Below, in pieces: positions 9,955-21,980 of a stretch of DNA of 64,000 nt (position 1 is its first letter; each line of letters starts with the position of its first letter). Position numbers and translations under genes: made by a program. A model generated the notes under the pieces. It saw only the letters and a list, made by a program, of their open reading frames with translations, was not told the origin of the DNA and searched no databases. The DNA is from Serratia ficaria (GTDB lineage: Bacteria; Pseudomonadota; Gammaproteobacteria; Enterobacterales; Enterobacteriaceae): NCBI RefSeq assembly GCF_900187015.1, contig NZ_LT906479.1, positions 1,178,001 to 1,242,000 of the forward strand, given 5' to 3'.

Positions 9955-11433
9955 TCATGTCGGCCGGGTGCGGCGCAGCGCCAGGTAGTCCAGCAGGCTG
10001 CCCATCAGGATGCCCACCAGGCTGAGCGCGGCGCCGAACTGCAGCAGGCTATCGGCCAGCGACGGCGCCTGCGTCCACGCCAGAGCGTTGGCAATCAGCA
10101 ACAGCAGCCACAGCCCCAGCAGCGAACATCCCAGCGTCAGCAGGCGCAGCGCCCAACGATAGGCGCCGGCGAAGGCGTTGCGCGGCATAAACTCGCCGGT
10201 CCGTTGCGTGTGCTCCAGCGTTTGGCGGCAGATGCCCAGCAGCAGCAGGCCGGGCAGGGCGGCGGCGATGGAGAATAAATAGAACAGCGCCCAGCCGTTG
10301 GCTTCGACGAACCAGCCGGCGATTGGCCCGACGTAGACGCGGCCAACTGCGGACAGCGCGGAAAGCAGCGCAAACTGCGTCGCGGAGAAAGAGCGGTTGC
10401 ACAGCGTCATCAGCAGCGCAACGAACGCCGCGGTGCCCATGCCGCCGCACAGGTTCTCGAGGAAGATGGCGCTGCCCATGGTGATGATGTTTTTGTCGGT
10501 CACCGCCAGGATCCAGTAACCGAAATTGGAAACCGCTTGCAGGATGCCGAACAGCATCAGCGCGCGGAACAGGCTGAGGCGCTGCATCAGCACCCCGCCG
10601 AACAGCGCGCCGACGATGGTGGCGAACAGGCCGAGGGTTTTGTTCACCAGCCCCACTTCGCCGGCGTCGAAACCCACGCCGCGGATCAGGAAGGTGGTGC
10701 TCAGGCTGCCGGCGAAGGCGTCGCCCATTTTGTACATCACGATCAACAGCAGGATCAGCCAGGCGTTGTTGCGCGCAAAGAAATCGCGCAGCGGCGCGAC
10801 GACCGCCTGTTCCATGGTGCGCGGCGCCGGGATGCTTTCGTCCGGTTCCGGCGCCATCAGCGTGGCGGCGATGCCGATCAGCATCAGCCCGGCCATCAAC
10901 CAGTAGGTGGCCTGCCAACCGAAGTAGCGATCCGCCAGCCACAGCGCCAGCCCGCCGGAAACCAGCATCGCCAGCCGGTAGCCGAGCACCGAGATCGCCG
11001 CGCCGGCGCCGCGCTCTTCGGCGTTCAGCAGATCGGTTTTATAGGCGTCAAACACAATATCCTGCGAAGCGGAGCAGAACGCCACCAGCACCGCCAGCGC
11101 CGCCAGCCACCAGAGGTGTTCCGCCGGCTGCATGAAGCCCATCGCCACGATCGCCGCCACCAGCAGGAGTTGGCTGATCAGCAGCCAGCCGCGACGCCGC
11201 CCGAGGAACGGCGGGGTGTAGCGGTCCATAAAGGGCGACCAGAGGAATTTGAACACATAGGCCTGGCCGACCAGCGAGAAGATGCCGATGGTTTTCAGAT
11301 CGATGTTTTCGACGGTCATCCAAGCTTGCAGCGTGCCGGAGGTCAATGCCAGCGGCAGGCCCGATGCAAAGCCCAGCAGCAGGAGAATGGCGGAATTACG
11401 CTGGGTGAAGATGTTCAGATACTGTTTCGACAT
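9955..11433 (-). CDS. ampG: AmpG, muropeptide MFS permease
   Basis: 492 residues (491 in E. coli). Inner-membrane importer of GlcNAc-anhydromuropeptides released during cell-wall turnover; the imported peptides control AmpR-dependent ampC beta-lactamase in Serratia. The N-terminus MSKQYLNIFTQRNSAILLLL and the loop FMDRYTPPFLGRRRGWL are diagnostic. The start at 11433 is chosen by homology; an in-frame ATG at 11472 adds 13 residues unlike the family. It lies 53 bases after yajG, and the two probably form one operon as in E. coli. Confidence 0.95.
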   Translation of the reverse strand: MSKQYLNIFTQRNSAILLLLGFASGLPLALTSGTLQAWMTVENIDLKTIGIFSLVGQAYVFKFLWSPFMDRYTPPFLGRRRGWLLISQLLLVAAIVAMGFMQPAEHLWWLAALAVLVAFCSASQDIVFDAYKTDLLNAEERGAGAAISVLGYRLAMLVSGGLALWLADRYFGWQATYWLMAGLMLIGIAATLMAPEPDESIPAPRTMEQAVVAPLRDFFARNNAWLILLLIVMYKMGDAFAGSLSTTFLIRGVGFDAGEVGLVNKTLGLFATIVGALFGGVLMQRLSLFRALMLFGILQAVSNFGYWILAVTDKNIITMGSAIFLENLCGGMGTAAFVALLMTLCNRSFSATQFALLSALSAVGRVYVGPIAGWFVEANGWALFYLFSIAAALPGLLLLGICRQTLEHTQRTGEFMPRNAFAGAYRWALRLLTLGCSLLGLWLLLLIANALAWTQAPSLADSLLQFGAALSLVGILMGSLLDYLALRRTRPT

Positions 11434-11486
11434 GAGTTCCCTGTCGGCGCCGCCCGGCGTTCCGGGCGGCACGCGGCGTCCGCGGG

Positions 11487-12065
11487 TTAACGCGCGTTTT
11501 GCTTGATGAAGTCGTTGACGCTGGTGTCCTGCGCCATATCGGCGATCACGTCGCCCAGCACCGAGTTGACCGCATCGGTGATCTTCTCGTTGGTGGCGGT
11601 GAAGGCGCCCTGCACGTTATAGGTTGAGCGGTAGTTCTTCACCTGTTTGTTGCCGTTCTTCGCCTGGGCGATGATCGAGATGTCGGCCTTGGTGGTGATG
11701 TTGTAGCGCAGGTTGCCTTCAGAGACGTCCGCGTACAGGTTGTTGACCACGATTTGCAGGTCTACCGCGCCGTCGGCGCCGATCATGTAGCCGCGCGCGC
11801 CCATTTGCTTCTCCAGCACTTCCTGCAGCAGGAAGCGCAGATCGCGCGATGGCGTCAGGGTAACCAGTTGGCCGTCGCGATTCACTTTGGCCAGCGCCTG
11901 ATCCTTGCGTTGATCCGCGCCGTTAATGCTGACGGTCACGCCCTGCAGGGTCGGATCCTGCAGCGGCAGGACAATCTTGGGCGTGACGTTCAGGGTATTG
12001 CTGCTGGTCGCGCAGCCGGCCAGCATCAGCGCGGCCAGCAAAGGAAGACAAAGTTTTTTTAACAT
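11487..12065 (-). CDS. yajG: YajG, putative lipoprotein
   Basis: 192 residues, the same length as E. coli YajG (YajG/DUF4136-like lipoprotein family). The signal peptide MLKKLCLPLLAALMLAGC ends in a lipobox with Cys18; Ala at +2 predicts outer-membrane sorting. The mature part is a soluble periplasmic domain ending in DFIKQNAR. The function is not established. It is the upstream gene of a yajG-ampG pair, divergent from bolA. Confidence 0.93.
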   Translation of the reverse strand: MLKKLCLPLLAALMLAGCATSSNTLNVTPKIVLPLQDPTLQGVTVSINGADQRKDQALAKVNRDGQLVTLTPSRDLRFLLQEVLEKQMGARGYMIGADGAVDLQIVVNNLYADVSEGNLRYNITTKADISIIAQAKNGNKQVKNYRSTYNVQGAFTATNEKITDAVNSVLGDVIADMAQDTSVNDFIKQNAR

Positions 12066-12380
12066 GTTTACTGTCTCATTCTCGATGGATTTAGTCGTAA
12101 TCAGAGCGGGATAGCCAACAACAAATTGCCGACATCATAGCATCGCCGCTGCCCGGTGGAAGCGCGGAACGCGCCCGAGTGACAAATTTTTACCTGTCGT
12201 TGATAAAAACATGCTTTTTTGGCCGGCTCAATCGGATTAACCTCAAGCGGCGGGCGAGGTTGGCCATTGTTTGCCCGCCAAGAAACAGAAATTTATCCCG
12301 GCGATGGTCTAAACGGAACAAAACCGGCTAATATTGAACTAGATGGGCACGGTCCTCTGCCGGTGTTGTAAGGAGATCCT
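12066..12380. promoter_or_regulatory. Divergent yajG/bolA promoter region
   Basis: 315 bases without a gene. On the bolA side CGGCTAATA at 12325-12333 resembles the gearbox/RpoS-type -10 of E. coli bolA, 48 bases before the start codon. The ribosome site AAGGAGAT lies at 12370-12377. The yajG side has no element I can assign with confidence. Confidence 0.45.
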
Positions 12381-12695
12381 ATGATTCGCGAGCAAATAGA
12401 AGCAAAGTTAAGGGCGGCGTTTGAGCCCGCGTATCTGGAAGTCGTTGATGAAAGCTATCGTCATAACGTTCCGGCGGGCTCAGAAAGCCATTTCAAGGTG
12501 GTATTGGTCAGCGATCGCTTTGTCGGCGAACGTTTCCTGACGCGTCACCGTTCGATTTACGGCGTGCTGTCGGACGAATTGGCGGACGGCGTGCATGCGC
12601 TGGCGCTGCACACCTATACCCTGAAAGAGTGGGAGGGGCTGCAGGACACGGTGCCGGCTTCGCCACCCTGTCGCGGGGCCGGCACGCTGGCCTGA
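12381..12695 (+). CDS. bolA: BolA, stress-responsive regulator and iron-sulfur partner
   Basis: 104 residues (105 in E. coli). BolA has a class II KH-like fold, acts as a stationary-phase morphogene regulator and pairs with monothiol glutaredoxin (GrxD) in Fe-S trafficking. The invariant core [20 protein letters not shown] contains the family histidine region, and the C-terminus ends [12 protein letters not shown] strong ribosome site (AAGGAGATCCT) precedes the ATG. It is monocistronic, upstream of tig. Confidence 0.97.
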   Translation: MIREQIEAKLRAAFEPAYLEVVDESYRHNVPAGSESHFKVVLVSDRFVGERFLTRHRSIYGVLSDELADGVHALALHTYTLKEWEGLQDTVPASPPCRGAGTLA

Positions 12696-13062
12696 CGGCT
12701 AAAATTTGCGGTAATCAGTGGAACTTTGCCCATGATTTGGGGTATTACTACTGACGAATTTTGGAACGGCCTGCGGGCCGTTTCTGTTTTTGACGACGAC
12801 ACGGCCGAGGCGCAATGCGGCCAAACGGCGGTCGGCTTTGAGGCCTTTTGGCGATCAAATCGGCAAAAGTGTGAGTTTTAGCGCGCCTGCGCCGCCTTGC
12901 TTTCCTCGACTCGCCACGCATGCGCCGCTATAATGTCGCGTCTTATTTTTCCGGAATGGTTTCGGGACGCTTCTGTCATCAGGGAACTCGGTTCTGTAAT
13001 GTAGCCGTCCTGGTTCTTGGAACGGAGTTGACCGAGCACTGTGATTTTTTTGAGGTAACAAG
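12696..13062. promoter_or_regulatory. bolA-tig intergenic region
   Basis: 367 bases without a protein gene. It holds the bolA terminator (12765-12791) and the tig leader. In the second half a -10-like TATAATGT at 12930-12937, upstream of the tig ribosome site (TTGAGGTAAC at 13051-13060), is a candidate tig promoter. Confidence 0.45.
12765..12791 (+). terminator. bolA terminator
   Basis: Stem AACGGCC (12765-12771) with GGCCGTT (12776-12782), loop TGCG, then TCTGTTTTT. It lies 69 bases after the bolA stop. Confidence 0.75.
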
Positions 13063-14367
13063 ATGCAAGTTTCAGTAGAAACCACTCAAGGCCTTGGGCG
13101 CCGTCTCTCTATTACTGTACCGGCTGATACTATCAATCAGGCTGTGAAGAAAGAGCTGATCAACGCGGCGAAAAGCGTTCGTATCGACGGCTTCCGCAAA
13201 GGCAAAGTGCCGATGAACATCGTTGAACAGCGTTACGGCGCTTCTGTTCGTCAGGACGTGCTGGGCGAAGCGATGCAGCGCAGCTTCGTTGACGCGATCA
13301 TCAAAGAAAAGATTAATCCGGCCGGCGCGCCAAACTACGTGCCGGGCGAGTACAAAGAGGGTGAAGACTTCACCTTCGCCGTTGAGTTCGAAGTGTATCC
13401 GGAAGTTGAGCTGAAAGGCCTGGACAGCATCGAAGTCGAGAAGCCGGTGGTTGAAGTTAACGACGCTGACGTCGACACCATGCTGGACACCCTGCGCAAG
13501 CAGCAGGCGAGCTGGAAAGACAGCGACCGCGCAGTGGAAGCTGAAGACCGCGTGACCGTTGACTTCACCGGTTCTATCGACGGCGAAGAGTTCGAAGGCG
13601 GCAAAGCCTCTGATTTCGTTCTGGCCATGGGCCAGGGCCGCATGATCCCGGGCTTCGAAGAAGGCCTGGTCGGTCACAAAGCCGGTGAAGAATTCACCAT
13701 CGACGTCAACTTCCCGGAAGACTACCACGCGGAAAACCTGAAGGGCAAAGCGGCTAAATTCGCTATCGTTCTGAAGAAAGTTGAAGAGCGCGAGCTGCCG
13801 GAACTGACCGAAGAATTCATCAAGCGTTTCGGCGTGGCTGATGGTTCCATCGCCGGTCTGCGCGCCGAAGTGCGTAAAAACATGGAGCGCGAGCTGAAAG
13901 GCGCGGTGCGCAACCGCATCAAGACTCAGGCGATCGACGGCCTGGTCAGCGCTAACGAAATCGACGTTCCTGCTGCGCTGATCGACGGCGAAGTTGACGT
14001 TCTGCGCCGTCAGGCGGCACAGCGTTTCGGCGGCAACGAGAAGCAAGCGCTGGAACTGCCTCGCGAACTGTTCGAAGAGCAGGCCAAGCGTCGCGTGGTG
14101 GTCGGTCTGCTGCTGGGCGAAGTGATCAGCACCAACGATCTGAAAGCTGACGAAGACCGCGTGAAAACGCTGATCGAAGAAATGGCTTCCGCCTACGAAG
14201 ATCCGAGCGAAGTCGTTGAGTTCTACAGCAAAAACAAAGAGCTGATGAACAACATGCGCAACGTCGCTCTGGAAGAACAAGCGGTTGAAGCCCTGCTGGC
14301 GAAAGCGAAAGTGACTGAGAAAGCCACTACCTTCAGCGAGCTGATGAACCAGACTCAACAGGCGTAA
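13063..14367 (+). CDS. tig: Trigger factor, ribosome-associated chaperone
   Basis: 434 residues (432 in E. coli). Binds ribosomal protein L23 at the exit tunnel and shields nascent chains; it also has peptidyl-prolyl isomerase activity. Domains in order: ribosome-binding domain with the signature [17 protein letters not shown] (about 43-59), FKBP-type PPIase domain (about 150-245, [17 protein letters not shown]), and the helical C-terminal chaperone cradle. It precedes clpP-clpX-lon, the conserved protein-folding/degradation block. Confidence 0.98.
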   Translation: MQVSVETTQGLGRRLSITVPADTINQAVKKELINAAKSVRIDGFRKGKVPMNIVEQRYGASVRQDVLGEAMQRSFVDAIIKEKINPAGAPNYVPGEYKEGEDFTFAVEFEVYPEVELKGLDSIEVEKPVVEVNDADVDTMLDTLRKQQASWKDSDRAVEAEDRVTVDFTGSIDGEEFEGGKASDFVLAMGQGRMIPGFEEGLVGHKAGEEFTIDVNFPEDYHAENLKGKAAKFAIVLKKVEERELPELTEEFIKRFGVADGSIAGLRAEVRKNMERELKGAVRNRIKTQAIDGLVSANEIDVPAALIDGEVDVLRRQAAQRFGGNEKQALELPRELFEEQAKRRVVVGLLLGEVISTNDLKADEDRVKTLIEEMASAYEDPSEVVEFYSKNKELMNNMRNVALEEQAVEALLAKAKVTEKATTFSELMNQTQQA

Positions 14368-14429
14368 TGTCTGCGTGCGGGGGCGCACTCCGTTGCGCCC
14401 GCGGGTTCGGCCTTCGAACCCCTGCATGA

Positions 14430-14468
14430 TAAAAAAGCCCGTAACCTTCGGTTGCGGGCTTTTCTTTT
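14430..14468 (+). terminator. tig terminator
   Basis: Stem AAAAGCCCGTAAC (14433-14445) with GTTGCGGGCTTTT (14451-14463), one G-U pair, loop CTTCG, followed by CTTTTT. Confidence 0.85.
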
Positions 14469-14805
14469 TGCCACGTTGCTGATTAATCTCAGGTTAAGCG
14501 TAGCAATATGCACTATATTTACCCTGTTGCATCGGGAAGGGGCTGGCATGATAGGGTCAGCCGAACGGGATGTGCGCGGGCGCGTGGAGAAAATCGCCGC
14601 CTGGGCTTGAAATTCCGCCGTCGTTCCCCAATCTGTAAAAAAGAATCTAGGGGCTGTTTGCCAGAGTGCGCGGGATGAAATAACCGTCGGGTACGTGTGG
14701 CGCGGGTCGAATGCTTGAGCATAGTCATCATGACCGTTCTCAAGTAGAATCGGTGTATTAGGGTGTAACCCTGGCCGCCAAGGCAATTTCTATTAGGAGA
14801 CGGTA
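14469..14805. promoter_or_regulatory. clpP upstream region
   Basis: 337 bases without a gene. It carries the heat-shock promoter at 14606-14633 and a long leader of about 170 bases that ends in the ribosome site TTAGGAGACGG. Short open frames on the minus strand have no supporting features. Confidence 0.5.
14606..14633 (+). promoter_or_regulatory. Sigma-32 (heat-shock) promoter of clpP
   Basis: CTTGAAA at 14606-14612, a 13-base spacer and CCCCAATC at 14626-14633, a close match to the sigma-32 consensus (CTTGAAA-N13/14-CCCCATNT). E. coli clpP is also under sigma-32. Confidence 0.75.
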
Positions 14806-15429
14806 ATGTCATACAGTGGCGAACGAGATCAATTTGCACCTAACATGGCCCTGGTGCCGATGGTGGTAGAGCAGACTTCACGCGGGGAGCGTTCTTACGA
14901 CATCTATTCCCGCCTGCTGAAAGAGCGCATCATTTTCCTGACCGGTCAGGTTGAAGACCACATGGCCAACCTGATTGTGGCGCAAATGCTGTTCCTCGAA
15001 GCGGAAAGCCCGGAAAAAGACATTTTCCTCTATATCAACTCGCCGGGTGGCGTGATCACCGCAGGCATGTCAATCTATGACACCATGAAGTTCATCAAGC
15101 CGGACGTCAGCACCATCTGTATGGGCCAGGCGTGCTCGATGGGCTCCTTCCTGCTGACCGCCGGCGCCAAGGGCAAGCGTTTCTGCCTGCCGAACTCGCG
15201 GGTGATGATTCACCAGCCGCTGGGCGGCTATCAGGGGCAGGCGACGGACATCGAAATCCATGCGCGTGAAATCCTGAAGGTGAAGGCGCGGATGAACGAG
15301 CTGATGGCGGAACATACCGGCCAGTCGCTGGAGCAGATCGAACGCGACACCGAGCGCGATCGCTTTATGACCGCGGAAGAAGCCGTGGAATACGGTCTGG
15401 TTGACGGCATTCTGACACACCGCAGCTAG
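14806..15429 (+). CDS. clpP: ClpP, ATP-dependent protease proteolytic subunit
   Basis: 207 residues, equal to E. coli ClpP. Forms a 14-subunit chamber that degrades proteins unfolded by ClpX or ClpA. Catalytic Ser111 is in GQACSMGSF and His136 in VMIHQPLGG (precursor numbering); the aspartate follows in ERDTERDRF. The N-terminal 14 residues match the self-cleaved propeptide, with mature [16 protein letters not shown]. It is 142 bases upstream of clpX and probably co-transcribed with it. Confidence 0.98.
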   Translation: MSYSGERDQFAPNMALVPMVVEQTSRGERSYDIYSRLLKERIIFLTGQVEDHMANLIVAQMLFLEAESPEKDIFLYINSPGGVITAGMSIYDTMKFIKPDVSTICMGQACSMGSFLLTAGAKGKRFCLPNSRVMIHQPLGGYQGQATDIEIHAREILKVKARMNELMAEHTGQSLEQIERDTERDRFMTAEEAVEYGLVDGILTHRS

Positions 15430-15571
15430 AACCACGCGGCGCCGATAGACTATAGTAATCAGAGTGGGCGCGGCTCGCTCTGTTGAGGATTATCGGCGTT
15501 CCCGATATGAGTTTGGGCGCACTGCCGCCGTGATTTTCCTGCGGGACAAAGACTAAAGAAGAGGTTTACTG

Positions 15572-16843
<1,272 letters not shown>

Positions 16844-16873
16844 TTCGCCAGTCAAACCAGAACGTTAATAGCA

Positions 16874-16905
16874 AAATGGGGGATTTTATCCCCCATTTCT
16901 TTTTC
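16874..16905 (+). terminator. clpX terminator
   Basis: Perfect 11-bp stem AAATGGGGGAT (16874-16884) with ATCCCCCATTT (16888-16898), loop TTT, then CTTTTTCC. Confidence 0.9.
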
Positions 16906-16918
16906 CTGCATTCTTGCC

Positions 16919-16946
16919 GTTGAATGTAAGAGATTCATCCCCATAT
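16919..16946 (+). promoter_or_regulatory. Sigma-32 (heat-shock) promoter of lon
   Basis: GTTGAAT at 16919-16925, a 13-base spacer and CCCCATAT at 16939-16946. The same elements, with near-identical flanks, form the E. coli lon heat-shock promoter. Confidence 0.8.
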
Positions 16947-17037
16947 ACTCATTAACCAGATTTTGTGAAACGTTTGATGCTTGCGTCTCATGAGATTCCC
17001 CCTCAACCTGGCGGAAATTAAACTAAGAGAGAGCTCT

Positions 17038-19392
17038 ATGAACCCTGAGCGTTCCGAACGCATTGAAATCCCCGTCTTGCCGTTGCGCGACGTGGTGGTT
17101 TATCCGCACATGGTGATCCCGTTATTTGTTGGCCGGGAAAAATCGATTCGGTGCCTCGAAGCAGCAATGGATCATGATAAAAAGATCATGCTGGTGGCAC
17201 AGAAAGAGGCCTCAACGGATGAACCTGGCATTAACGATTTATTCTCCGTCGGCACCGTAGCGTCGATCCTGCAGATGCTGAAGCTGCCGGACGGCACGGT
17301 AAAAGTGCTGGTGGAGGGCCTGCAGCGCGCACGCATCACCACGCTTTCCGACAGCGGCGAGCATTTTGCCGCCCAGGCGGAATACCTCGAGTCGCCGGCG
17401 ATCGACGAGCGCGAGCAAGAAGTGCTGGTGCGCACCGCGATCAACCAGTTTGAAGGCTACATCAAGCTGAACAAAAAGATCCCGCCGGAGGTGCTGACTT
17501 CGCTGAACAGCATCGACGACGCCGCGCGCCTGGCGGACACCATCGCCGCGCATATGCCGCTGAAGCTCAGCGACAAGCAGTCGGTGCTGGAGATGTTCGA
17601 CATTACCGAGCGTCTGGAGTACCTGATGGCGATGATGGAGTCGGAGATCGACCTGCTGCAGGTCGAGAAACGCATCCGCAACCGCGTCAAGAAACAGATG
17701 GAAAAAAGCCAGCGCGAGTACTATCTGAACGAGCAGATGAAGGCGATTCAGAAAGAGCTGGGCGAGATGGACGACGCGCCGGACGAACACGAAGCGCTGA
17801 AGCGCAAGATCGAAGCGGCGAAAATGCCGAAAGACGCGCGCGAAAAAACCGAAGCGGAACTGCAAAAGCTGAAAATGATGTCGCCGATGTCTGCGGAAGC
17901 GACCGTGGTGCGCGGCTATATCGACTGGATGCTGCAGGTGCCGTGGAATGCGCGCAGCAAGGTGAAAAAAGACCTGGTCAAGGCGCAGGAAGTGCTCGAT
18001 ATCGATCACTACGGCCTGGAGCGCGTCAAGGATCGCATCCTCGAGTACCTCGCGGTGCAGAGCCGCGTCAGCAAAATCAAGGGGCCGATCCTGTGCCTGG
18101 TGGGGCCGCCGGGGGTGGGTAAAACCTCGCTGGGCCAGTCGATCGCCAAGGCGACCGGCCGCCAGTACGTGCGCATGGCGCTGGGCGGCGTGCGGGACGA
18201 AGCGGAAATCCGCGGCCACCGTCGCACCTACATCGGCTCCATGCCGGGCAAGCTGATCCAGAAAATGGCCAAGGTCGGGGTGAAAAACCCGCTGTTCCTG
18301 CTGGACGAGATCGACAAGATGTCTTCCGACATGCGCGGCGATCCGGCTTCGGCGCTGCTTGAGGTGCTGGATCCTGAACAGAACGTGGCGTTTAACGATC
18401 ACTACCTGGAAGTGGATTACGATCTGTCCGACGTGATGTTCGTGGCCACCTCGAACTCGATGAACATTCCTGCGCCGCTGCTGGACCGTATGGAAGTGAT
18501 CCGCCTGTCGGGCTACACCGAGGACGAGAAGCTCAACATCGCCAAGCAGCACCTGCTGCCGAAGCAGCTTGAGCGCAACGCGCTGAAGAAAGGCGAACTG
18601 ACGGTAGACGACAGCGCCATCGTCGGCATTATCCGCTTCTACACCCGCGAAGCCGGGGTGCGTAGCCTGGAGCGCGAAATCTCCAAGCTGTGCCGCAAAG
18701 CGGTGAAAGCGCTGCTGATGGACAAGAAGATCAAGCACATCGAGATCAACGGCGACAACCTGAAAGACTACCTGGGCGTGCAGCGCGTCGACTACGGCCG
18801 TGCGGATACCGAAAACCGCGTGGGCGAAGTGACCGGTCTGGCGTGGACGGAAGTGGGCGGCGACCTGCTGACCATCGAAACCGCCTGCGTACCGGGCAAG
18901 GGCAAGCTGACCTACACCGGTTCCCTGGGTGAGGTGATGCAGGAGTCGATTCAGGCTGCGTTGACCGTGGTGCGGGCGCGGGCGGAAAAACTGGGCATCA
19001 ACGCCGATTTCTATGAAAAGCGCGATATCCACGTTCACGTGCCGGAAGGGGCGACGCCGAAAGACGGGCCGAGCGCCGGTATTGCGATGTGCACCGCGCT
19101 GGTTTCCTGCCTGACCGGCAACCCGGTGCGCGCCGATGTGGCGATGACCGGCGAGATCACGCTGCGCGGTCAGGTGTTGCCGATCGGCGGCCTGAAAGAG
19201 AAGCTGTTGGCGGCGCATCGCGGCGGCATCAAAACCGTGCTGATCCCGTACGAGAACAAGCGCGATCTGGAAGAAATTCCGGACAATGTTATCGCCGATC
19301 TGGAGATTCATCCGGTGCAGCGAATCGATGAAGTTTTGAACATTGCGTTGCAAAACCCGGCCTTCGGCGCACTGCCGGTCGCGGTAAAATAG
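17038..19392 (+). CDS. lon: Lon, ATP-dependent protease La
   Basis: 784 residues, exactly E. coli length from ATG 17038, which follows the ribosome site AAGAGAGAGCTCT; a frame open upstream adds unrelated residues. Domains: LonN substrate-binding (about 10-200), helical linker, AAA+ with Walker A GPPGVGKT and Walker B FLLDEIDK, and the C-terminal Ser-Lys protease. Ser679 sits in PKDGPSAGI, and the catalytic lysine follows in [10 protein letters not shown]. It degrades damaged and regulatory proteins. Confidence 0.98.
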   Translation: MNPERSERIEIPVLPLRDVVVYPHMVIPLFVGREKSIRCLEAAMDHDKKIMLVAQKEASTDEPGINDLFSVGTVASILQMLKLPDGTVKVLVEGLQRARITTLSDSGEHFAAQAEYLESPAIDEREQEVLVRTAINQFEGYIKLNKKIPPEVLTSLNSIDDAARLADTIAAHMPLKLSDKQSVLEMFDITERLEYLMAMMESEIDLLQVEKRIRNRVKKQMEKSQREYYLNEQMKAIQKELGEMDDAPDEHEALKRKIEAAKMPKDAREKTEAELQKLKMMSPMSAEATVVRGYIDWMLQVPWNARSKVKKDLVKAQEVLDIDHYGLERVKDRILEYLAVQSRVSKIKGPILCLVGPPGVGKTSLGQSIAKATGRQYVRMALGGVRDEAEIRGHRRTYIGSMPGKLIQKMAKVGVKNPLFLLDEIDKMSSDMRGDPASALLEVLDPEQNVAFNDHYLEVDYDLSDVMFVATSNSMNIPAPLLDRMEVIRLSGYTEDEKLNIAKQHLLPKQLERNALKKGELTVDDSAIVGIIRFYTREAGVRSLEREISKLCRKAVKALLMDKKIKHIEINGDNLKDYLGVQRVDYGRADTENRVGEVTGLAWTEVGGDLLTIETACVPGKGKLTYTGSLGEVMQESIQAALTVVRARAEKLGINADFYEKRDIHVHVPEGATPKDGPSAGIAMCTALVSCLTGNPVRADVAMTGEITLRGQVLPIGGLKEKLLAAHRGGIKTVLIPYENKRDLEEIPDNVIADLEIHPVQRIDEVLNIALQNPAFGALPVAVK

Positions 19393-19423
19393 TGACGAAT
19401 CGCAAAAACCATTGATAAAACTT

Positions 19424-19461
19424 ATGCTGGCAAGCCATTTCGGACTTGCCAGCATTTTTTT
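19424..19461 (+). terminator. lon terminator
   Basis: Stem ATGCTGGCAAG (19424-19434) with CTTGCCAGCAT (19445-19455) followed by a run of T to 19461. Confidence 0.9.
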
Positions 19462-19608
19462 GTACCGCTAAGTTAGTAAGCTGTCGGCCTGTGTTTTGCC
19501 TCCCAGACGGTGGCTTGCCAAGGTCCGATGGGATTGATATAACAGCTGCGCTGTCGCAACCGTAGGGATTTTTCGGTGCGACGATTGAATTCTAGAGGGG
19601 ATGATAGA

Positions 19609-19881
19609 GTGAATAAGTCACAACTGATCGACAAGATTGCCGCAGGTGCTGATATTTCCAAAGCGGCAGCTGGACGCGCTTTAGATGCAGTAATTGCTTC
19701 TGTTACCGACTCCTTGAAGGCAGGGGATGACGTGGCCCTGGTTGGTTTCGGCTCCTTCACCGTTCGTGAGCGTTCGGCCCGTACCGGCCGTAACCCGCAA
19801 ACCGGTAAAGAGATCAAAATCGCGGCAGCCAAAGTTCCGGCCTTCCGTGCAGGGAAAGCGCTGAAAGACGCAGTAAACTGA
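19609..19881 (+). CDS. hupB: HU-beta, nucleoid-associated DNA-binding protein
   Basis: 90 residues, starting at a GTG preceded by GAGGGGATGATA. Histone-like HU subunit that bends DNA as a homodimer or with HU-alpha. The HU signature [20 protein letters not shown] (about 46-65) includes the DNA-binding arm. An open frame begins at 19576, but the added residues are not HU-like. It sits between lon and ppiD as in other Enterobacterales. Confidence 0.98.
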   Translation: MNKSQLIDKIAAGADISKAAAGRALDAVIASVTDSLKAGDDVALVGFGSFTVRERSARTGRNPQTGKEIKIAAAKVPAFRAGKALKDAVN

Positions 19882-19966
19882 TAGTTTGCGTCTAACCGTT
19901 TAGCGAGACAGGGTTTTGTAATAAACAATCACCTGACGCAACGGTGCTGGTAAGGTAAGATACAAG

Positions 19967-19993
19967 GCGCATCGGATTGATGCGCTTTTTTTA
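19967..19993 (+). terminator. hupB terminator
   Basis: Stem GCGCATC (19967-19973) with GATGCGC (19979-19985), loop GGATT, then seven T. Confidence 0.85.
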
Positions 19994-20061
19994 TTTTTGT
20001 CGCAGGGAACGCGCCTGCACAAGGGTTTTTAATCCACATCACAGCGGAGTGTTGTCACACT

Positions 20062-21945
20062 ATGATGGACAATTTACGCGCGGCTGCTAATCACGTCGTG
20101 CTCAAAATCATCCTGGGCCTGATCATTTTGTCATTTCTTTTGACTGGGGTGGTCAGCTATCAGGGGAGTTCCGGCGATTATGCTGCGAAAGTAAATGGCC
20201 AGACGATCGAACGCGCTCAGCTGGAACAGGCTTTCCAAAGCGAACGCAGCCGCATGCAGCAGCAGCTGGGTGACCAGTTCTCCGCGCTGGCGGGCAACGA
20301 AGGCTACATGCAGCAGATGCGCCGCCAGGTGCTGTCCCAGTTGATCGACAACATGCTGCTGGACCAATACGCCAAGAAATTAGGTCTGAGCGTCAGCGAC
20401 GATCAGATCAAGGAGGCCATCCGCAAGGCGCCTTACTTCCAGACCAACGGCCAGTTCGATAACGCCAAATACCTCGACCTGATCGGCCGCATGGGCTACA
20501 CCGCGGATAACTTCGCGCAGTCAATGCGCCAGCAGCTGGTCAACCAGCAGGTGATCCAGGCCTTCGGCGAGTCGGGCTTCGTGCTGCCGGCCGAGTCCCA
20601 ATCCATGGCGGCGCTGGTGTTGCAGGAGCGCGACGTGCGCCTGGCTACGCTCGATCTGAAAGCGCTGCAGGCCAAGCAGAGCGCCGGCGACGACGAACTG
20701 AAAGCTTATTACGACCAGAACAAGAACAGCTTTATCGCGCCTGAGCAGGTCAAGGTCAGCTATATCCCGATGGACGCCGCGTCCATGCAGGACAAGGTAA
20801 AGATTACCGACGCCGACGTCAGCGCCTACTACGATCAGCACAAGAGCAGCTATGGCCAGCCGGAGCGCAAGAACTACAGCGTGATCCAGCTGAAAACCGA
20901 GGCGGAAGCCAATGCGGTGCTGGATGAGCTGAAAAAGGGCGGCGATTTCGCCACCCTGGCGAAGGATAAATCCACCGACATCATCTCGCGCCGCACCGGC
21001 GGCGAGCTGGGCTGGCTGGAGCCGGAAACCACCGCCGACGAGCTGAAGCAGGCTGACCTCACCGAGAAAGGCCAGCTGTCCGGCGTGGTGAAATCCTCCG
21101 TCGGCTACCTGATCGTGCGCCTGAACGACATCGAGCCTGAGAAAGTGAAGCCGCTGAGCGAAGTGCATGACGCCATCGCCAAGCAGGTTCAGCAGGAGAA
21201 AGCGGTAGACGCCTATTACGCGCTGCAGCAGAAGGTGAGCGAAGCGGCGACCAGCGATAACGAATCCCTGGCCTCGGCCGAGGAAGCGGCCGGCGTGAAG
21301 GCGGCGCAAACCGACTGGTTCACCCGCGACAACATCCCCGCCGCGCTGAACTTCAAGCCGGTGGTGCAGTCGATCTTCGACGGCTCGCTGATCGGCGAGA
21401 ACGGCGCGCCGGGCAGCAACTCCGACGTGATTACCGTCGACGGCGACCGCGCCTTCGTGGTGCGCGTGACCGGTCACAAGCCGGAAGGCATCGAACCTTT
21501 CGACCAGGTCAAGGATCGCGTGGCGGAGCTGGTGAAGCGCAACAAAGCGGTTCAGGAAGCGAAGCTGCAGGGCGAGAAGCTGCTGGTTGAGCTGAAGCAG
21601 GGCAAAGGCGACGAAGCGATGAAAGCCGCCGGCCTGAGCTTCGGCAGCGTGCAGAAAATGGCGCGCGCGCCGGAAGACAGCCAGCTGGTGGAGAGCGTGT
21701 TCGCGCTGCCGCACCCGCAGGAAGGCAAACCGGTTTACGGCATGTCGCAGGACCGTCAGGACAACGTGGTGCTGATCGCGCTCGACGCGGTTAAGCCCGG
21801 CAGCCTGCCGGCGGAAGAAATGAAAACCTTCGTGGGCAAGATGGAAGAAGGCGCCACCGGCGTTTCCTTCGACTCGCTGCTGGCGAGCCTGCGTAAGGAC
21901 GCCAAGATCAAGATGGGCGCCGCCGAGCAGCAACAGCCTCAGTAA
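20062..21945 (+). CDS. ppiD: PpiD, membrane-anchored periplasmic chaperone
   Basis: 627 residues (623 in E. coli). One N-terminal membrane helix (about 16-34, LKIILGLIILSFLLTGVV) anchors a large periplasmic SurA-like body. The central parvulin domain (about 265-357) contains the landmarks RKNYSVIQLK, STDIISRRTGGELGWLEPET and VKSSVGYLIVRL. PpiD works with YfgM near the Sec translocon on newly exported proteins; its parvulin domain in E. coli lacks isomerase activity. Monocistronic, with its own terminator. Confidence 0.96.
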   Translation: MMDNLRAAANHVVLKIILGLIILSFLLTGVVSYQGSSGDYAAKVNGQTIERAQLEQAFQSERSRMQQQLGDQFSALAGNEGYMQQMRRQVLSQLIDNMLLDQYAKKLGLSVSDDQIKEAIRKAPYFQTNGQFDNAKYLDLIGRMGYTADNFAQSMRQQLVNQQVIQAFGESGFVLPAESQSMAALVLQERDVRLATLDLKALQAKQSAGDDELKAYYDQNKNSFIAPEQVKVSYIPMDAASMQDKVKITDADVSAYYDQHKSSYGQPERKNYSVIQLKTEAEANAVLDELKKGGDFATLAKDKSTDIISRRTGGELGWLEPETTADELKQADLTEKGQLSGVVKSSVGYLIVRLNDIEPEKVKPLSEVHDAIAKQVQQEKAVDAYYALQQKVSEAATSDNESLASAEEAAGVKAAQTDWFTRDNIPAALNFKPVVQSIFDGSLIGENGAPGSNSDVITVDGDRAFVVRVTGHKPEGIEPFDQVKDRVAELVKRNKAVQEAKLQGEKLLVELKQGKGDEAMKAAGLSFGSVQKMARAPEDSQLVESVFALPHPQEGKPVYGMSQDRQDNVVLIALDAVKPGSLPAEEMKTFVGKMEEGATGVSFDSLLASLRKDAKIKMGAAEQQQPQ

Positions 21946-21980
21946 CCGCCGCATTTCTCTGCAACGCAATGCAATAATCA

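Noticed and set aside
17239..19455. A 738-codon antisense frame opposite lon, and similar long frames opposite mdlA, mdlB, ppiD, tig and yajR
   Set aside because: Same cause: high-GC codon use removes stops on the opposite strand. None resembles a protein family.
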